A stretch of DNA of 64,000 nucleotides from an uncultured Collinsella sp. (GCA_958370785.1 CATXKN010000009.1:32074-96073), one strand, 5' to 3'. Positions 15,218 to 26,025 are shown, counted from the first letter of the stretch. Numbers and translations: made by a program. The notes: generated from the letters alone by a model not told the origin.

Positions 15218-16594
15218 GTGGAAACCAAACAATACCCCGATTTGGAGTGTGACGTTGTCATTGCCGGTTGCGGCGTGGCGGGCTTGTATGCGGCTCTCAA
15301 TCTGCCGACGAGCACGCGCGTGATCATGCTTTCCAAGGGTGCTGTCGACGAGTGCGACTCGATGCTCGCACAGGGCGGAATCTGCGTGCTGCCCGAAGGC
15401 TCGGACTACGATGCCTTCTTTGAGGACACCATGCACGCCGGCCATTACGAGAACCGCCGCGAGAGTGTTGACATCATGATTCGCTCGAGCCGCTCGGTCA
15501 TCAACGACCTGCTGGCCATGGGCGTGGACTTTGAGCGCAAGGCCGACGACAGCCTCGACTTTACCCGCGAGGGCGCGCACAGCCGCCCGCGCATCGCCTT
15601 CCATGCCGATATTACGGGCAAGGAAATTACGACCAAGCTGCTCCAGGCTGTCCGCAAGCTGGATAACGTGCAGATTCTCGAACACGTTGCCATGACCGAC
15701 ATCCTGACCGCCGAGCGCGATGACGCCACGGTGTGCACCGGCGCCGTCGCCGTCGCCGTGGACGAGGACGATTCAGCTCGCCCCGCCGACGAGCTGGCAA
15801 ATGCCGCTGAGGGCGTGCATGTCGGTAAGCCGTTTAAGATCCATGCCCGCCATACGCTGTGGGCGACGGGCGGCATCGGTGGCGTATACGACCACTCGAC
15901 CAACTACCCGCAGCTCACGGGCGACGCCTGCTACATCGCTCAGGAGCATGGCATTAGGATGGAGCACCTGGACTACGTGCAGATCCATCCCACGGGACTG
16001 TTCTCGCCGCAGCCGGGACGCACGTTTCTGATCAGCGAAAGCTGCCGCGGCGAGGGCGCGATTTTGCTCAATGCCGCTGGCGAGCGTTTTACCGACGAGC
16101 TGCAGCCGCGCGACGTGGTCGCCGCCGCTATTCGCGAGCAGATGAAGCAGGACGGCACCGAGCACGAGTGGCTGAGCTTTGCCCCCGTCGAGCGCGACGT
16201 GGTGACCGGGCACTTTGCCAATATCCGCGCGCGCTGCCTGGAGGACGGCCGCGACATCCTGGACGAGCCCATTCCCGTCACTCCCACGCAGCACTACTTT
16301 ATGGGCGGCGTATGGGTCGACAAGGACGGCCGCACCTCGATGCCCGAGCTCTACGCCGCCGGCGAGACGGCCTGCAATGGCGTGCACGGCAAGAACCGCC
16401 TGGCTTCTAACAGCCTGCTCGAGGCACTGGTCTGGGGCCGCCGCGCCGCGTGGTACATGCGCACCGGCGAGTCGCTGGCCGTGGAGCAGGCCGGTGAGCC
16501 CGCGCTTGACGGGCGTCACCGCGCCCTGAGCGCCGATGCCCTTGCAATCGATGATTTGGCCCGTGCCGCCGGCACGCAGGCCGTGGAGGAGTAG
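15218..16594 (+). CDS. nadB: L-aspartate oxidase NadB
   Basis: FAD enzyme that oxidises aspartate to iminoaspartate for NadA. 458 residues. The dinucleotide motif is VVIAGCGVAGLYAALNL, the substrate-domain motif QIHPTGLF, and the C-terminal FAD motif NRLASNSLLEALVWGRRAA. It is shorter than E. coli NadB, mainly in the C-terminal helical domain. A GTG start at 15218 is preferred because GGGAGAGG sits before it; an ATG at 15173 lies inside a palindrome. In anaerobes the electron acceptor is likely fumarate. Confidence 0.94.
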   Translation: METKQYPDLECDVVIAGCGVAGLYAALNLPTSTRVIMLSKGAVDECDSMLAQGGICVLPEGSDYDAFFEDTMHAGHYENRRESVDIMIRSSRSVINDLLAMGVDFERKADDSLDFTREGAHSRPRIAFHADITGKEITTKLLQAVRKLDNVQILEHVAMTDILTAERDDATVCTGAVAVAVDEDDSARPADELANAAEGVHVGKPFKIHARHTLWATGGIGGVYDHSTNYPQLTGDACYIAQEHGIRMEHLDYVQIHPTGLFSPQPGRTFLISESCRGEGAILLNAAGERFTDELQPRDVVAAAIREQMKQDGTEHEWLSFAPVERDVVTGHFANIRARCLEDGRDILDEPIPVTPTQHYFMGGVWVDKDGRTSMPELYAAGETACNGVHGKNRLASNSLLEALVWGRRAAWYMRTGESLAVEQAGEPALDGRHRALSADALAIDDLARAAGTQAVEE

Positions 16595-16597
16595 ACC

Positions 16598-17458
16598 ATG
16601 AATCCCATTACCATGAAGCTCGTCGTCGATGATCTGATTTTGCAGGCTCTGCGCGAGGACATCACGTTTGAGGACGTGAGTACGGCGAGCGTGTGCCCCA
16701 CGGCGCGCCCCGCCACGGTGGAGCTCATCGCCAAGGCCGACGGCATTATCGCCGGCCTGGACGTATTCGCCCGCACCTTTGATCTGCTGGATCCGCAGAG
16801 TTCGGTGCTGTTTGATGTTGCTGACGGTGACGAGGTACACGCCGGCGATCACGTGGGCCAGGTGCGCGGCGACGCGCGCGTGCTGCTTTCGGGCGAGCGC
16901 GTGGCGCTCAACTACCTGCAGCGCATGAGCGGCATCGCTACTTACACACATCGGATGGCGGCTGCGCTCGTGGGTACCAAGACCGTGCTTGTCGACACGC
17001 GCAAGACCACGCCGGGCATGCGTGTCTTCGAGAAGGCCGCAGTCGAGATCGGCGGTGGCAGCAACCACCGTTACAACCTGTCGACGGCTGTCATGCTTAA
17101 GGACAACCACATCGACGCCGCCGGTGGTGTGGCACGCGCGATTGAGATGGCTCGCGCCCATGCGTCGTTTACCACGACGGTCGAGATCGAGTGCGAGAGC
17201 CTGGATATGGTGCGCGAGGCCGTGGAGGCCGGTGCCGATATCATCATGTTCGACAACATGACCCACGACGACATGGCTGCCGCGATTGAGCTTATCGCCG
17301 GTCGTGCCAAGACCGAGTGCTCGGGCAACGTGGACACCAACAATATCCGCGCGCTCGCCGACCTGGGCGTTGACTTTATCAGCTCGGGGGCGTTGACGCA
17401 CTCTGCGCCGATTCTCGACCTCTCGCTTAAGCACCTGCGTCTGTTGGACGGTAAATAA
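16598..17458 (+). CDS. nadC: Nicotinate-nucleotide pyrophosphorylase NadC
   Basis: Converts quinolinate and PRPP to nicotinate mononucleotide, the last step of the de novo branch. 286 residues with the family motifs LNYLQRMSGIATYTHRM, DTRKTTPGMR, VEIGGGSNHRYNLS and LKDNHI. It starts 3 bp after nadB and overlaps niaR by one base, so the four genes form a tight operon. Confidence 0.96.
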   Translation: MNPITMKLVVDDLILQALREDITFEDVSTASVCPTARPATVELIAKADGIIAGLDVFARTFDLLDPQSSVLFDVADGDEVHAGDHVGQVRGDARVLLSGERVALNYLQRMSGIATYTHRMAAALVGTKTVLVDTRKTTPGMRVFEKAAVEIGGGSNHRYNLSTAVMLKDNHIDAAGGVARAIEMARAHASFTTTVEIECESLDMVREAVEAGADIIMFDNMTHDDMAAAIELIAGRAKTECSGNVDTNNIRALADLGVDFISSGALTHSAPILDLSLKHLRLLDGK

Positions 17459-18003
17459 TGGACGCCCGCGAGCGTCGCCGTGCCATCATGGGCGTGCTCG
17501 AGCGAGCCAAAGATCCTGTCTCGGGCAGTGCGCTTGCCCGCGAGGTGGGCGTGAGCCGTCAGGTCGTGGTGCAGGACATCGCCCTGCTGCGCGCCGACGG
17601 GCACGATATCGTCGCCACCAATCGCGGCTATGTACTACAGGAGGCGCCGAGCAGCCCGGCTGTGCCCACGCGTCTGGTCAAGGTACGCCATGGCGTGGAG
17701 CAGGCGGGCGATGAGCTCACGAGCATCGTCGACGCGGGCGGTGCCGTGCTCAACGTGATCGTCAACCACCGCGTGTACGGCAAGATCACGGCCGACCTGG
17801 ACATCCGCAATCGTCGCGATGTTGAGCGCTACCTGCACGATATCGAGAGCGGCAAGAGCTTTCCGCTGCTGACGGTGACCAGCGGCTATCACTTCCATCG
17901 CATTGCGGCAGAAGACGAGCAAACTCTCGACGAGATCGAGACCATGCTCAAGGAAAAGGGCTATCTGGCAGATCTGATGCCCTACGAAGATGACCTGTCC
18001 TAG
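17458..18003 (+). CDS. niaR: NAD biosynthesis regulator NiaR (HTH_11 plus 3H domain)
   Basis: 181-residue repressor: an N-terminal winged helix (ALAREVGVSRQVVVQDIALLR) followed by the 3H domain with the conserved His residues in VKVRHGVEQ, VNHRVYG and TSGYHFHRI. NiaR-type proteins bind nicotinic acid and repress NAD genes. Its presence as the last gene of nadABC, together with the palindrome before nadA, supports feedback control of this operon. A strong terminator follows. Confidence 0.93.
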   Translation: MDARERRRAIMGVLERAKDPVSGSALAREVGVSRQVVVQDIALLRADGHDIVATNRGYVLQEAPSSPAVPTRLVKVRHGVEQAGDELTSIVDAGGAVLNVIVNHRVYGKITADLDIRNRRDVERYLHDIESGKSFPLLTVTSGYHFHRIAAEDEQTLDEIETMLKEKGYLADLMPYEDDLS

Positions 18004-18017
18004 TAACGACGAATGCA

Positions 18018-18056
18018 AAAGGAGGCCTCCGCGGCGATGCGGAGGCCTCCTTTTTG
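18018..18056 (+). terminator. Terminator of the nad operon
   Basis: A 15-bp stem (AAAGGAGGCCTCCGC with its complement) around GGCGAT, followed by TTTTTG. It starts 15 bp after the niaR stop. Confidence 0.9.
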
Positions 18057-18094
18057 TGCACGGTGTACTTGTGAGTGTGCAAGTGGGGGAGTTG

Positions 18095-18280
18095 TTACTC
18101 CTCGACGATCTCGGTGATCGCGCCGGCGGGGCAAGCGTCCTGGCAAGCGCCACAGGCGACGCAGGAATCCTCGTCAGCGACGGTAGCGACGTCCTGGAGC
18201 TCCAGAACGCCAGCGGGGCAGGAGTCGACGCAAACGCCACAAGCGATGCACTCGTCGGCATCAATTACGGGATGAGCCAT
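18095..18280 (-). CDS. 2[4Fe-4S] ferredoxin
   Basis: 61-residue electron carrier with two CxxCxxCxxxCP motifs (CIACGVCVDSCP and CVACGACQDACP), each binding one [4Fe-4S] cluster. The ATG at 18280 gives the usual clostridial-type length; GAGGAAA precedes it. It is monocistronic and converges on the nad operon. It may supply low-potential electrons to hydrogenase or oxidoreductases; the partner is not shown. Confidence 0.94.
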   Translation of the reverse strand: MAHPVIDADECIACGVCVDSCPAGVLELQDVATVADEDSCVACGACQDACPAGAITEIVEE

Positions 18281-18653
18281 GGTAGTTTCCTCTCTGTTGA
18301 CCGACGCTACAGGCGATGCGCGTCGGTTTGATTCGGGCAAAAACATACCACGGGAGCGACCGTTTGCAATACCCTCTGACCGGCATCTTCATACCGTTCG
18401 CCGAGTATGCCGCGGCTTACTAAAAAACATGCAGGTGAGGCCGTTGAGCTGCGCAAATGTTAGCTATAGGTGACTTGAAATATAGGGCGATTGAGCGTGC
18501 TTGCGGAAACCGCATCCCGTAATCCACGTCCAAAACGGGACACGGCTTCAGGCTCGCACCTCAGTCAACTCTACATAGACCTCAATAGATCTGCCGAGAA
18601 CTCAAACAGTGCATCTACCTGCGCATTTGCGAACCTAAACTCTCGACAATAAG
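18281..18653. other. Intergenic region between the ferredoxin and dnaK genes
   Basis: About 370 bp without a credible gene. It should hold the ferredoxin promoter, and contains a short hairpin CCGACGC/GCGTCGG (18301-18325). The rest is lower in GC than its surroundings, and I see no RNA gene in it. Confidence 0.5.
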
Positions 18654-18688
18654 AAATCTTATATGAATTGACTTAGATTTTGTATATT
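18654..18688 (+). promoter_or_regulatory. Heat-shock operator/promoter before dnaK
   Basis: AAATCT (18654-18659), 15 bp, AGATTT (18675-18680), directly followed by TGTATATT as a -10-like box. The same arrangement with identical 15-bp spacing is found before clpB at 28021-28047, and nowhere else that I noticed. HspR is encoded in this operon and is the natural candidate binder, although the motif is not the classical HAIR sequence. Confidence 0.65.
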
Positions 18689-18789
18689 CCGGCCCATAAG
18701 GGGATACACTACATCCTGAAAGACAAGCCGAAGCGCCGCGCGACAGACCGTCGAGGCGGCGCGAACGCAAAAGAGAGAGGGAATTTCTA

Positions 18790-20682
<1,893 letters not shown>

Positions 20683-20684
20683 TC

Positions 20685-21527
20685 ATGTCCGCCCGTAAAG
20701 CTCGCACGGAGGCGGCTGCCGCTGGCGCCGCCCCCGTTGACTCTGAGGAGAAGGACGTGAAGATTCCCGTAGAGGCCGTCGACGATACCGAGGTCAACGA
20801 GACCGAGGCCGCCGAGGCTGCCGAGAACCAGGTAGAGGATTCCAACAAGGAGGCGACGATGACCGAGGACGAGATGGTGGAAGCTGCTATCCGCGCCGGT
20901 GAGGAAGCCGCCGACAACGACTTCAAGCTCAAGTTTGAACAGGCCCAAAAGGAGCTCGCCGACGTGCGCAGCGAGCTCGATGCTGCGGCAGAGGCTCAGA
21001 AGGCCGCCGAGGACAAGGCAAAGGACGCCACCGAGCGCACCGCCCGTCTGCAGGCCGACTGGGAGAACTTCCGTCGCCGCACCGCCAACGAGCGCATCGC
21101 CGAGCGCGAGCGCGCGACCGAGAAGCTCGTCACTGCGCTGCTGCCGGTGGTTGACGATATCGAGCGTGCAATTGACCATGCCCGTAGCCAGGAGCTTTCC
21201 GACGATTTTAAGCAGTTCGTCGATGGCGTTGACGCGGTGCATGCCAAGCTGCTCGATGTGTTTGCGCACGAGGGCGTTGAGCCCATCGACCCCAAGGGCG
21301 AGGCGTTCGATCCGCTCGAGCACCAGGCCGTGGGGCGTGTCGAGGACGCATCGCAGTACGACGAGACCGTCAACGACGTGTACCAGAAGGGCTACCGCAT
21401 GGCGGACCGCATCCTGCGCTCCGCGATGGTGACGGTGACCTACGGTGGCGAGAAGCGCCCCGCACCGGAGCCCGAAGCGGCGCCCGAGGATGCCGCGGCC
21501 GATACGGCCGAGAGCACCGAGGAGTAA
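20685..21527 (+). CDS. grpE: Nucleotide exchange factor GrpE
   Basis: 280-residue partner of DnaK, starting 2 bp after dnaK. An acidic Ala/Glu-rich extension (residues 1-75) precedes the long coiled coil (to about 150, LQADWENFRRRTANER) and the C-terminal beta domain (HQAVGRVEDAS, VYQKGYRMADRILRSAMV). It is longer than typical GrpE because of acidic extensions at both ends. Confidence 0.96.
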   Translation: MSARKARTEAAAAGAAPVDSEEKDVKIPVEAVDDTEVNETEAAEAAENQVEDSNKEATMTEDEMVEAAIRAGEEAADNDFKLKFEQAQKELADVRSELDAAAEAQKAAEDKAKDATERTARLQADWENFRRRTANERIAERERATEKLVTALLPVVDDIERAIDHARSQELSDDFKQFVDGVDAVHAKLLDVFAHEGVEPIDPKGEAFDPLEHQAVGRVEDASQYDETVNDVYQKGYRMADRILRSAMVTVTYGGEKRPAPEPEAAPEDAAADTAESTEE

Positions 21528-21534
21528 TTGAGAA

Positions 21535-21564
21535 GGGCCCCGGGGCAACACCCGGGGCCCTTTC
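21535..21564 (+). terminator. Hairpin between grpE and dnaJ
   Basis: Perfect 10-bp stem GGGCCCCGGG (21535-21544) / CCCGGGGCCC (21551-21560) followed by TTTCT. It starts 8 bp after grpE and probably lowers read-through into dnaJ-hspR. Confidence 0.75.
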
Positions 21565-21635
21565 TGGCCTAGTGCCATATGAAAGCATGAGCCGTCGTCT
21601 GCATGGACGGCGGACGCAACAGGAGAGGAGCTACG

Positions 21636-22601
21636 ATGGCTGCAGGCAAAACCTTCTATGACATCCTGGGCGTATCCAAGAGCGCCTCCGACAAAGAGAT
21701 CAAGAGCGCGTTTCGCAAGCTCGCGCAAAAATATCACCCCGATGCCGGCGGCGACGAGGCCAAGTTTAAGGAGATTAGCGAGGCCTACGAGACGCTTTCG
21801 GACGAGAAGAAGCGCAAAGAGTACGACCAGATGCTCATGTTCGGCGGCATGCCGGGCGCGGGCGGCGCGTATAGCGGTGGCTACGGCGCCGGTGCCGGCG
21901 CGAGCGGTTGGGGCGATATCTTCGACAGCATCTTTAGTGGCAACGGCGCCTGGGGCAGCGATTGGGGCTCGGGCTTTGCCGGGGCCGCGGGTGCTGCCGG
22001 TGCGGGCGCGGGCCGCAACCGCGCGCGCAAGGGCGGCGATCTGTCGCTGACTGTCGACGTAACGGCCGAGGACGCGTTTCGCGGCGTGACGCACAAGGTC
22101 ACCTACCGCATTCCCTCGACGGGCGAGCAGCAGACCATCACGGTCTCGGTGCCTGCGGGTGCGGTCGACGGCGGCAAACTGCGCTACAAGCGTCGTGGCG
22201 AGTACGGCGTTGCCGGCGGCGAGCGCGGCGACCTGGTCGTGACCACGCACGTGGAGGAGCATCCGCTGTTTAAGCGTAAAGGTGCCGACGTGACCATGGA
22301 GGTGCCGATCTCAGTCTACGAGGCGGCGCTCGGCTGCACGGTGGATGTGCCCACGCCCGGCGGCGCGACGGTTCGCCTGAAGGTGCCCGCTGGCACCCAG
22401 ACGGGCAAGAAGTTCCGCTTTAAGGAGATGGGTGCGCCCGACGTTAAGCATCGCGGCCGCACGGGTGCGCTGCTCGTCGAGATCAAGGTGCAGGTTCCCA
22501 CGAACCTGTCCGACGATGAGCGCGATGCCATGACCAGGCTGCGCGAGGCCGACACGCGCGATTATCGCGAGAAGGTCAACCGTTACAAGGCGACGTTCTA
22601 G
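21636..22601 (+). CDS. dnaJ: DnaJ-family co-chaperone without zinc finger (CbpA-like)
   Basis: 321-residue Hsp40. The J domain (residues 5-70) has the HPD motif in KYHPDAGGD. A Gly/Ala-rich linker follows, then the two C-terminal beta domains (DLSLTVDVTAEDAFRGV to KVQVPTNLSDDER). There are no CxxCxGxG repeats, so it is a class B Hsp40. The ATG at 21636 follows AGGAGAGGAG. It stimulates DnaK ATPase. Confidence 0.94.
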   Translation: MAAGKTFYDILGVSKSASDKEIKSAFRKLAQKYHPDAGGDEAKFKEISEAYETLSDEKKRKEYDQMLMFGGMPGAGGAYSGGYGAGAGASGWGDIFDSIFSGNGAWGSDWGSGFAGAAGAAGAGAGRNRARKGGDLSLTVDVTAEDAFRGVTHKVTYRIPSTGEQQTITVSVPAGAVDGGKLRYKRRGEYGVAGGERGDLVVTTHVEEHPLFKRKGADVTMEVPISVYEAALGCTVDVPTPGGATVRLKVPAGTQTGKKFRFKEMGAPDVKHRGRTGALLVEIKVQVPTNLSDDERDAMTRLREADTRDYREKVNRYKATF

Positions 22602-22673
22602 GGCGGTCGTGGCGCACGCCCGCGCCCGCGGGCTTATGATGGACGATAACGAGACGGAAAGGGGTCAGGTAGC

Positions 22674-23090
22674 ATGGCCGAGGACAATAGGAACAAACCG
22701 CTGTACATGATCAGCGTGGCGGCCGAGCTGACCGGCATGCATCCGCAGACTCTGCGCGTCTACGAGTCCAAGGGCCTGGTGAACCCCCAGCGCTCGGGCG
22801 GCAACACGCGCCTGTATTCGCGTGCCGATATCGAGCGCCTGGAGCTCATCAACCAGCTGACCGACGAAGGCATCAACCTCGCCGGCGTGGTGCGCATCCT
22901 CGATATGAAGGAGCGTGCTGAGGAGCGCGAGCGCGAGAACGAGAAGCTCCGCGCCCGCGTACGCCAGCTCGAGGAAGAGCTGCACGAGTACAAGATGCAG
23001 AAGAAGATCACCGCCCTGGCCCCGCGCGACGGCTCGGTCAACCCCGAGCAGGTCATGCGCAAGCTTTTGGGCGCCGGCGGAGATCTCTAG
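22674..23090 (+). CDS. hspR: Heat-shock repressor HspR (MerR family)
   Basis: 138-residue MerR-type repressor: winged helix at residues 11-80 (MISVAAELTGMHPQTLRVYESKGLV, read in parts), then a charged coiled coil (ERENEKLRARVRQLEEELHEY). In actinobacteria HspR represses the dnaK operon using DnaK as co-repressor. It is the last gene of the operon. A family E repeat begins directly after its stop. Confidence 0.95.
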   Translation: MAEDNRNKPLYMISVAAELTGMHPQTLRVYESKGLVNPQRSGGNTRLYSRADIERLELINQLTDEGINLAGVVRILDMKERAEERERENEKLRARVRQLEEELHEYKMQKKITALAPRDGSVNPEQVMRKLLGAGGDL

Positions 23091-23400
23091 GTTACGCCGT
23101 TCTGCCGAACGGCGGACCGGTCGACGCTGCGCGCCGCCCAGAGCGACAATTTGTCATTCAAAAGGCAAGGCATGACCAGAAGGTCTATGCCTTGCCTTTT
23201 TCATGCCAACTTGTTCGCTCTGGACGTCGCTCGCTGTCCGTCCTCTACCTGCGGCGTTGCCTTGCTCCGGATGCGGTAGTCATTGGGTAGTCATTGGGGA
23301 TGTTCTTAAATGAGTGGTCAAGGGGGACACTCTTGCGGCACTTGGCGCTTGGGGACGTTCCTTTTGTGCCGGCACTTTGGGACACTCCTTGTCAAGAGAG
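23091..23400 (+). repeat. Composite structured repeat, copy 2 (family E)
   Basis: Second copy of the element at 3667-3925. Same order: small hairpin CGCCGTTC/GAACGGCG (23095-23114), CGACGCTGCGCG, outer stem built on CAGAGCGACAA and TTGTTCGCTCTGG, inner terminator hairpin, CTGTCCGTCCTCTACCTG tail, GGTAGTCATTGGGG and the GGGGACGTTCC / GGGACACTCC motifs. Many paired bases differ from copy 1 but pairing is kept. It starts immediately after hspR. Confidence 0.8.
23160..23202 (+). terminator. Terminator-like hairpin inside family E copy 2
   Basis: AAGGCAAGGCAT pairs with ATGCCTTGCCTT, followed by TTT. The inner GACC-AGAA-GGTC stem-loop is identical to copy 1 while the outer stem sequence is quite different. 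It probably ends the dnaK operon. Confidence 0.8.
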
Positions 23401-23540
23401 TGATGCAAGAGGCTCGTCCTGTACTTTACCGAGATAAAGTGAACGTGTAGATTCGTAACCCACTCGCAACCGTTCTATGGCACGATATTGAACGAATGCA
23501 TGCTATGCGCCCAAATCTTTTGGGCAGAGTGGGAGACAGT

Positions 23541-25841
23541 ATGGTCAAGCTGTACGAGGACGGCATCTACCTGCGCGGTGGCAGCGAGGTTGTGCCTGCG
23601 GCCGAGGCTGCCGAGCGCGGTATTACGCAGACGCCCGAGGATGCCAAGCGCGGCACCATCGCGTATTCGATTCTCCAGGCACACAACACGTCCGGCGACC
23701 CCGAGGCGCTCAAGATTCGTTTCGATGCCATGGCGAGCCACGATATCACCTTCGTCGGCATCATCCAGACGGCGCGCGCCTCGGGCATGGAGCAGTTCCC
23801 GCTGCCTTACGTGCTCACCAACTGCCATAACTCGCTGTGCGCCGTGGGCGGCACCATCAACGAGGACGACCATGTCTTTGGCCTCTCGGCTGCCAAGAAG
23901 TACGGCGGCATCTTCGTCCCGCCGCACATCGCCGTCATCCACTCCTTTATGCGTGAGAACTTCGCCGGCTGCGGCAAGATGATCCTGGGCTCCGACTCGC
24001 ACACCCGCTACGGCGCCCTGGGCACCATGGCCGTGGGCGAGGGCGGCGGCGAGCTGGCAAAGCAGCTGCTGCGCGACACCTACGACGTCGCCTATCCCGG
24101 CGTCGTCGCCATCTACCTCACGGGCGCTCCGCGTCCCGGCGTCGGCCCGCACGATGTGGCGCTCGCCATCATCCGAGCCGTCTTTGCCAAGGGCTACGTT
24201 AAGAACAAGGTCATGGAGTTTGTGGGCCCCGGCATCGCGAGCATGACGACCGACTACCGCAACGGCGTCGACGTCATGACCACCGAGACCACCTGCCTGT
24301 CGAGCATCTGGGCCACCGACGAGGACACGCACGCGTTTTTGACCATGCACGGCCGCGGCGACGACTACCGCGAGCTCAAGCCCGCCGATGTTGCCTACTA
24401 CGACGGCTGCGTCGAGGTCGATCTGTCGAGCATCAAGCCCATGATCGCGCTGCCGTTCCATCCTTCCAACGGCTTTGAGATCGACGAGCTCAACGAGAAC
24501 CTCGAGGACATCCTCCACGAGGTGGAGCTCGAGGCCGCCAAGATCGGCGAGGGCAAGACGCACTTTAGCCTGCTCGACAAGATCATCGACGGCAAGCTGC
24601 ACGTGCAGCAGGGCGTTATCGCCGGCTGCTCGGGCGGCAACTACGACTCCGTGGTCCAGGCTGCCCGCGTGCTCAAGGGCGCCAACACCGGCTGCGGCGA
24701 GTTCTCGCTGTCGGTCTATCCCACGAGCCAGCCCGTGGCACTCGAGCTTACACGCCGCGGCTATATCTACGACCTTATGGAGGCCGGCGCGATCGTACGC
24801 ACGGCATTCTGCGGCCCGTGCTTCGGCGCCGGCGACACGCCCGCCAACAACGGCCTGTCCATCCGCCACACCACGCGCAACTTCCCCAACCGCGAGGGTT
24901 CCAAGCCGGGCAATGGCCAGCTGAGCGCCGTGGCCCTGATGGACGCCCGCTCCATTGCGGCGACGGCTGCCAACGGCGGCGTCCTGACGCCGGCGACCGA
25001 CCTGCCCGAGGAGACTTGGGACGAGGCCTGCGAGTACACCTTTGACGACGTGCCGTACAAAAAGCGCGTGTACTGGGGCTTTGGCAAGGCGGAGCCTGCC
25101 GACGAGCTGGTCGAAGGCCCCAACATCAAGCCGTGGCCCGCGATGGAGCCCCTCGGCGACGACATCCTGCTCAAGGTGTGCTCCAAGATCATGGACCCGG
25201 TCACCACGACCGACGAGCTCATTCCTTCGGGCGAGACGAGCTCCTTCCGCTCCAACCCGCTGGGCCTGGCCGAGTTTACGCTGAGCCGCCGCGACCCGGC
25301 CTACGTGGGCCGTTCCAAGGAGGTCGACGTCGTGGAGAAGCGCCGCGTTGCCGGTGAAGCCGCGGGCGACTTGGCCGCGCTCGATGCCGAGCTTGCTGGT
25401 GTGTTTGAGGCGCTGGCCGGCGCGGGTGTCGCGGCAGACGCCAAGGCGACCGAGTACGGCTCCATGCTCTACGCCAAGAAGCCCGGTGACGGTTCTGCCC
25501 GCGAGCAGGCCGCGAGCTGCCAGCGCGTGATTGGCGGCCTGGCCAACATCGTCCACGAGTACGCCACCAAGCGTTATCGCTCCAACGTGATGAACTGGGG
25601 CATGGTGCCCTTCCAGATGGAGGCCGAGCCCAACTTTGAGGTGGGCGACTACGTCTTTGTGCCGGGTATCCGCGCCGCGCTCGATGGCGACCTGAAGAAC
25701 ATCGCCGCGTACGTAGTGCGCGCCGACGGCACGGTCGAGCAGATCGAGCTCTACATTGCCGATATGACGGCAGAGGAGCGTGCCATCGTCAAGGCCGGCT
25801 GCCTGATCAACTACAACAAGTTCAAGGCCGCTGCCGAGTAA
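23541..25841 (+). CDS. Aconitase-superfamily hydratase
   Basis: 766-residue Fe-S (de)hydratase. The three cluster Cys are expected at about residue 365 (IAGCSGGNYDS) and about 424-427 (TAFCGPCFGAG). HNTSGDP and SDSHTRYGALGTM fit the aconitase substrate region, and the C-terminal swivelling domain ends near residue 766. The family differs from classic AcnA/AcnB and is usually labelled only as hydratase; the substrate may be citrate/isocitrate or another hydroxy-acid. The ATG at 23541 follows GGGAGA; an upstream start at 23496 is less likely. No other TCA-cycle gene is nearby. Confidence 0.85.
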   Translation: MVKLYEDGIYLRGGSEVVPAAEAAERGITQTPEDAKRGTIAYSILQAHNTSGDPEALKIRFDAMASHDITFVGIIQTARASGMEQFPLPYVLTNCHNSLCAVGGTINEDDHVFGLSAAKKYGGIFVPPHIAVIHSFMRENFAGCGKMILGSDSHTRYGALGTMAVGEGGGELAKQLLRDTYDVAYPGVVAIYLTGAPRPGVGPHDVALAIIRAVFAKGYVKNKVMEFVGPGIASMTTDYRNGVDVMTTETTCLSSIWATDEDTHAFLTMHGRGDDYRELKPADVAYYDGCVEVDLSSIKPMIALPFHPSNGFEIDELNENLEDILHEVELEAAKIGEGKTHFSLLDKIIDGKLHVQQGVIAGCSGGNYDSVVQAARVLKGANTGCGEFSLSVYPTSQPVALELTRRGYIYDLMEAGAIVRTAFCGPCFGAGDTPANNGLSIRHTTRNFPNREGSKPGNGQLSAVALMDARSIAATAANGGVLTPATDLPEETWDEACEYTFDDVPYKKRVYWGFGKAEPADELVEGPNIKPWPAMEPLGDDILLKVCSKIMDPVTTTDELIPSGETSSFRSNPLGLAEFTLSRRDPAYVGRSKEVDVVEKRRVAGEAAGDLAALDAELAGVFEALAGAGVAADAKATEYGSMLYAKKPGDGSAREQAASCQRVIGGLANIVHEYATKRYRSNVMNWGMVPFQMEAEPNFEVGDYVFVPGIRAALDGDLKNIAAYVVRADGTVEQIELYIADMTAEERAIVKAGCLINYNKFKAAAE

Positions 25842-25862
25842 CGCACTTAATTGTCCGTCCGG

Positions 25863-25924
25863 GGCTTACCCTTTCCCGCCCGCTCACGCGCTTCGCGAGG
25901 GTCGCGTTCGGGAAAGGGTAAGCC
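25863..25924. repeat. Long perfect inverted repeat after the hydratase gene
   Basis: GGCTTACCCTTTCCCG (25863-25878) is perfectly repeated in inverse at 25909-25924 around 30 bp that holds a smaller CGCG-CTT-CGCG hairpin. It starts 21 bp after the stop codon and has no T-run, so it looks more like a palindromic repeat than a terminator. Confidence 0.7.
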
Positions 25925-25987
25925 TCGGGCTACATTTCTGCGTTCTCGTTGGGTCTTGAGGGACGCTAATAAATAGACTTGCTTGAT

Positions 25988-26017
25988 GCCGCCTCTGTTA
26001 TCGGGGCGGCTTCTTTT
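25988..26017 (+). terminator. Terminator downstream of the hydratase gene
   Basis: GCCGCC (25988-25993) pairs with GGCGGC (26005-26010), followed by TTCTTTTT. Confidence 0.7.
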
Positions 26018-26025
26018 TGTCGAAA

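Noticed and set aside
15773..17434. 553-codon frame antisense to nadB-nadC
   Set aside because: Mirror frame caused by high GC third positions; the sense strand has clear NadB and NadC motifs.
18301..18660. Classical CIRCE or HAIR element before dnaK
   Set aside because: Neither TTAGCACTC-N9-GAGTGCTAA nor CTTGAGT-N7-ACTCAAG is present; the shared AAATCT/AGATTT motif is reported instead.
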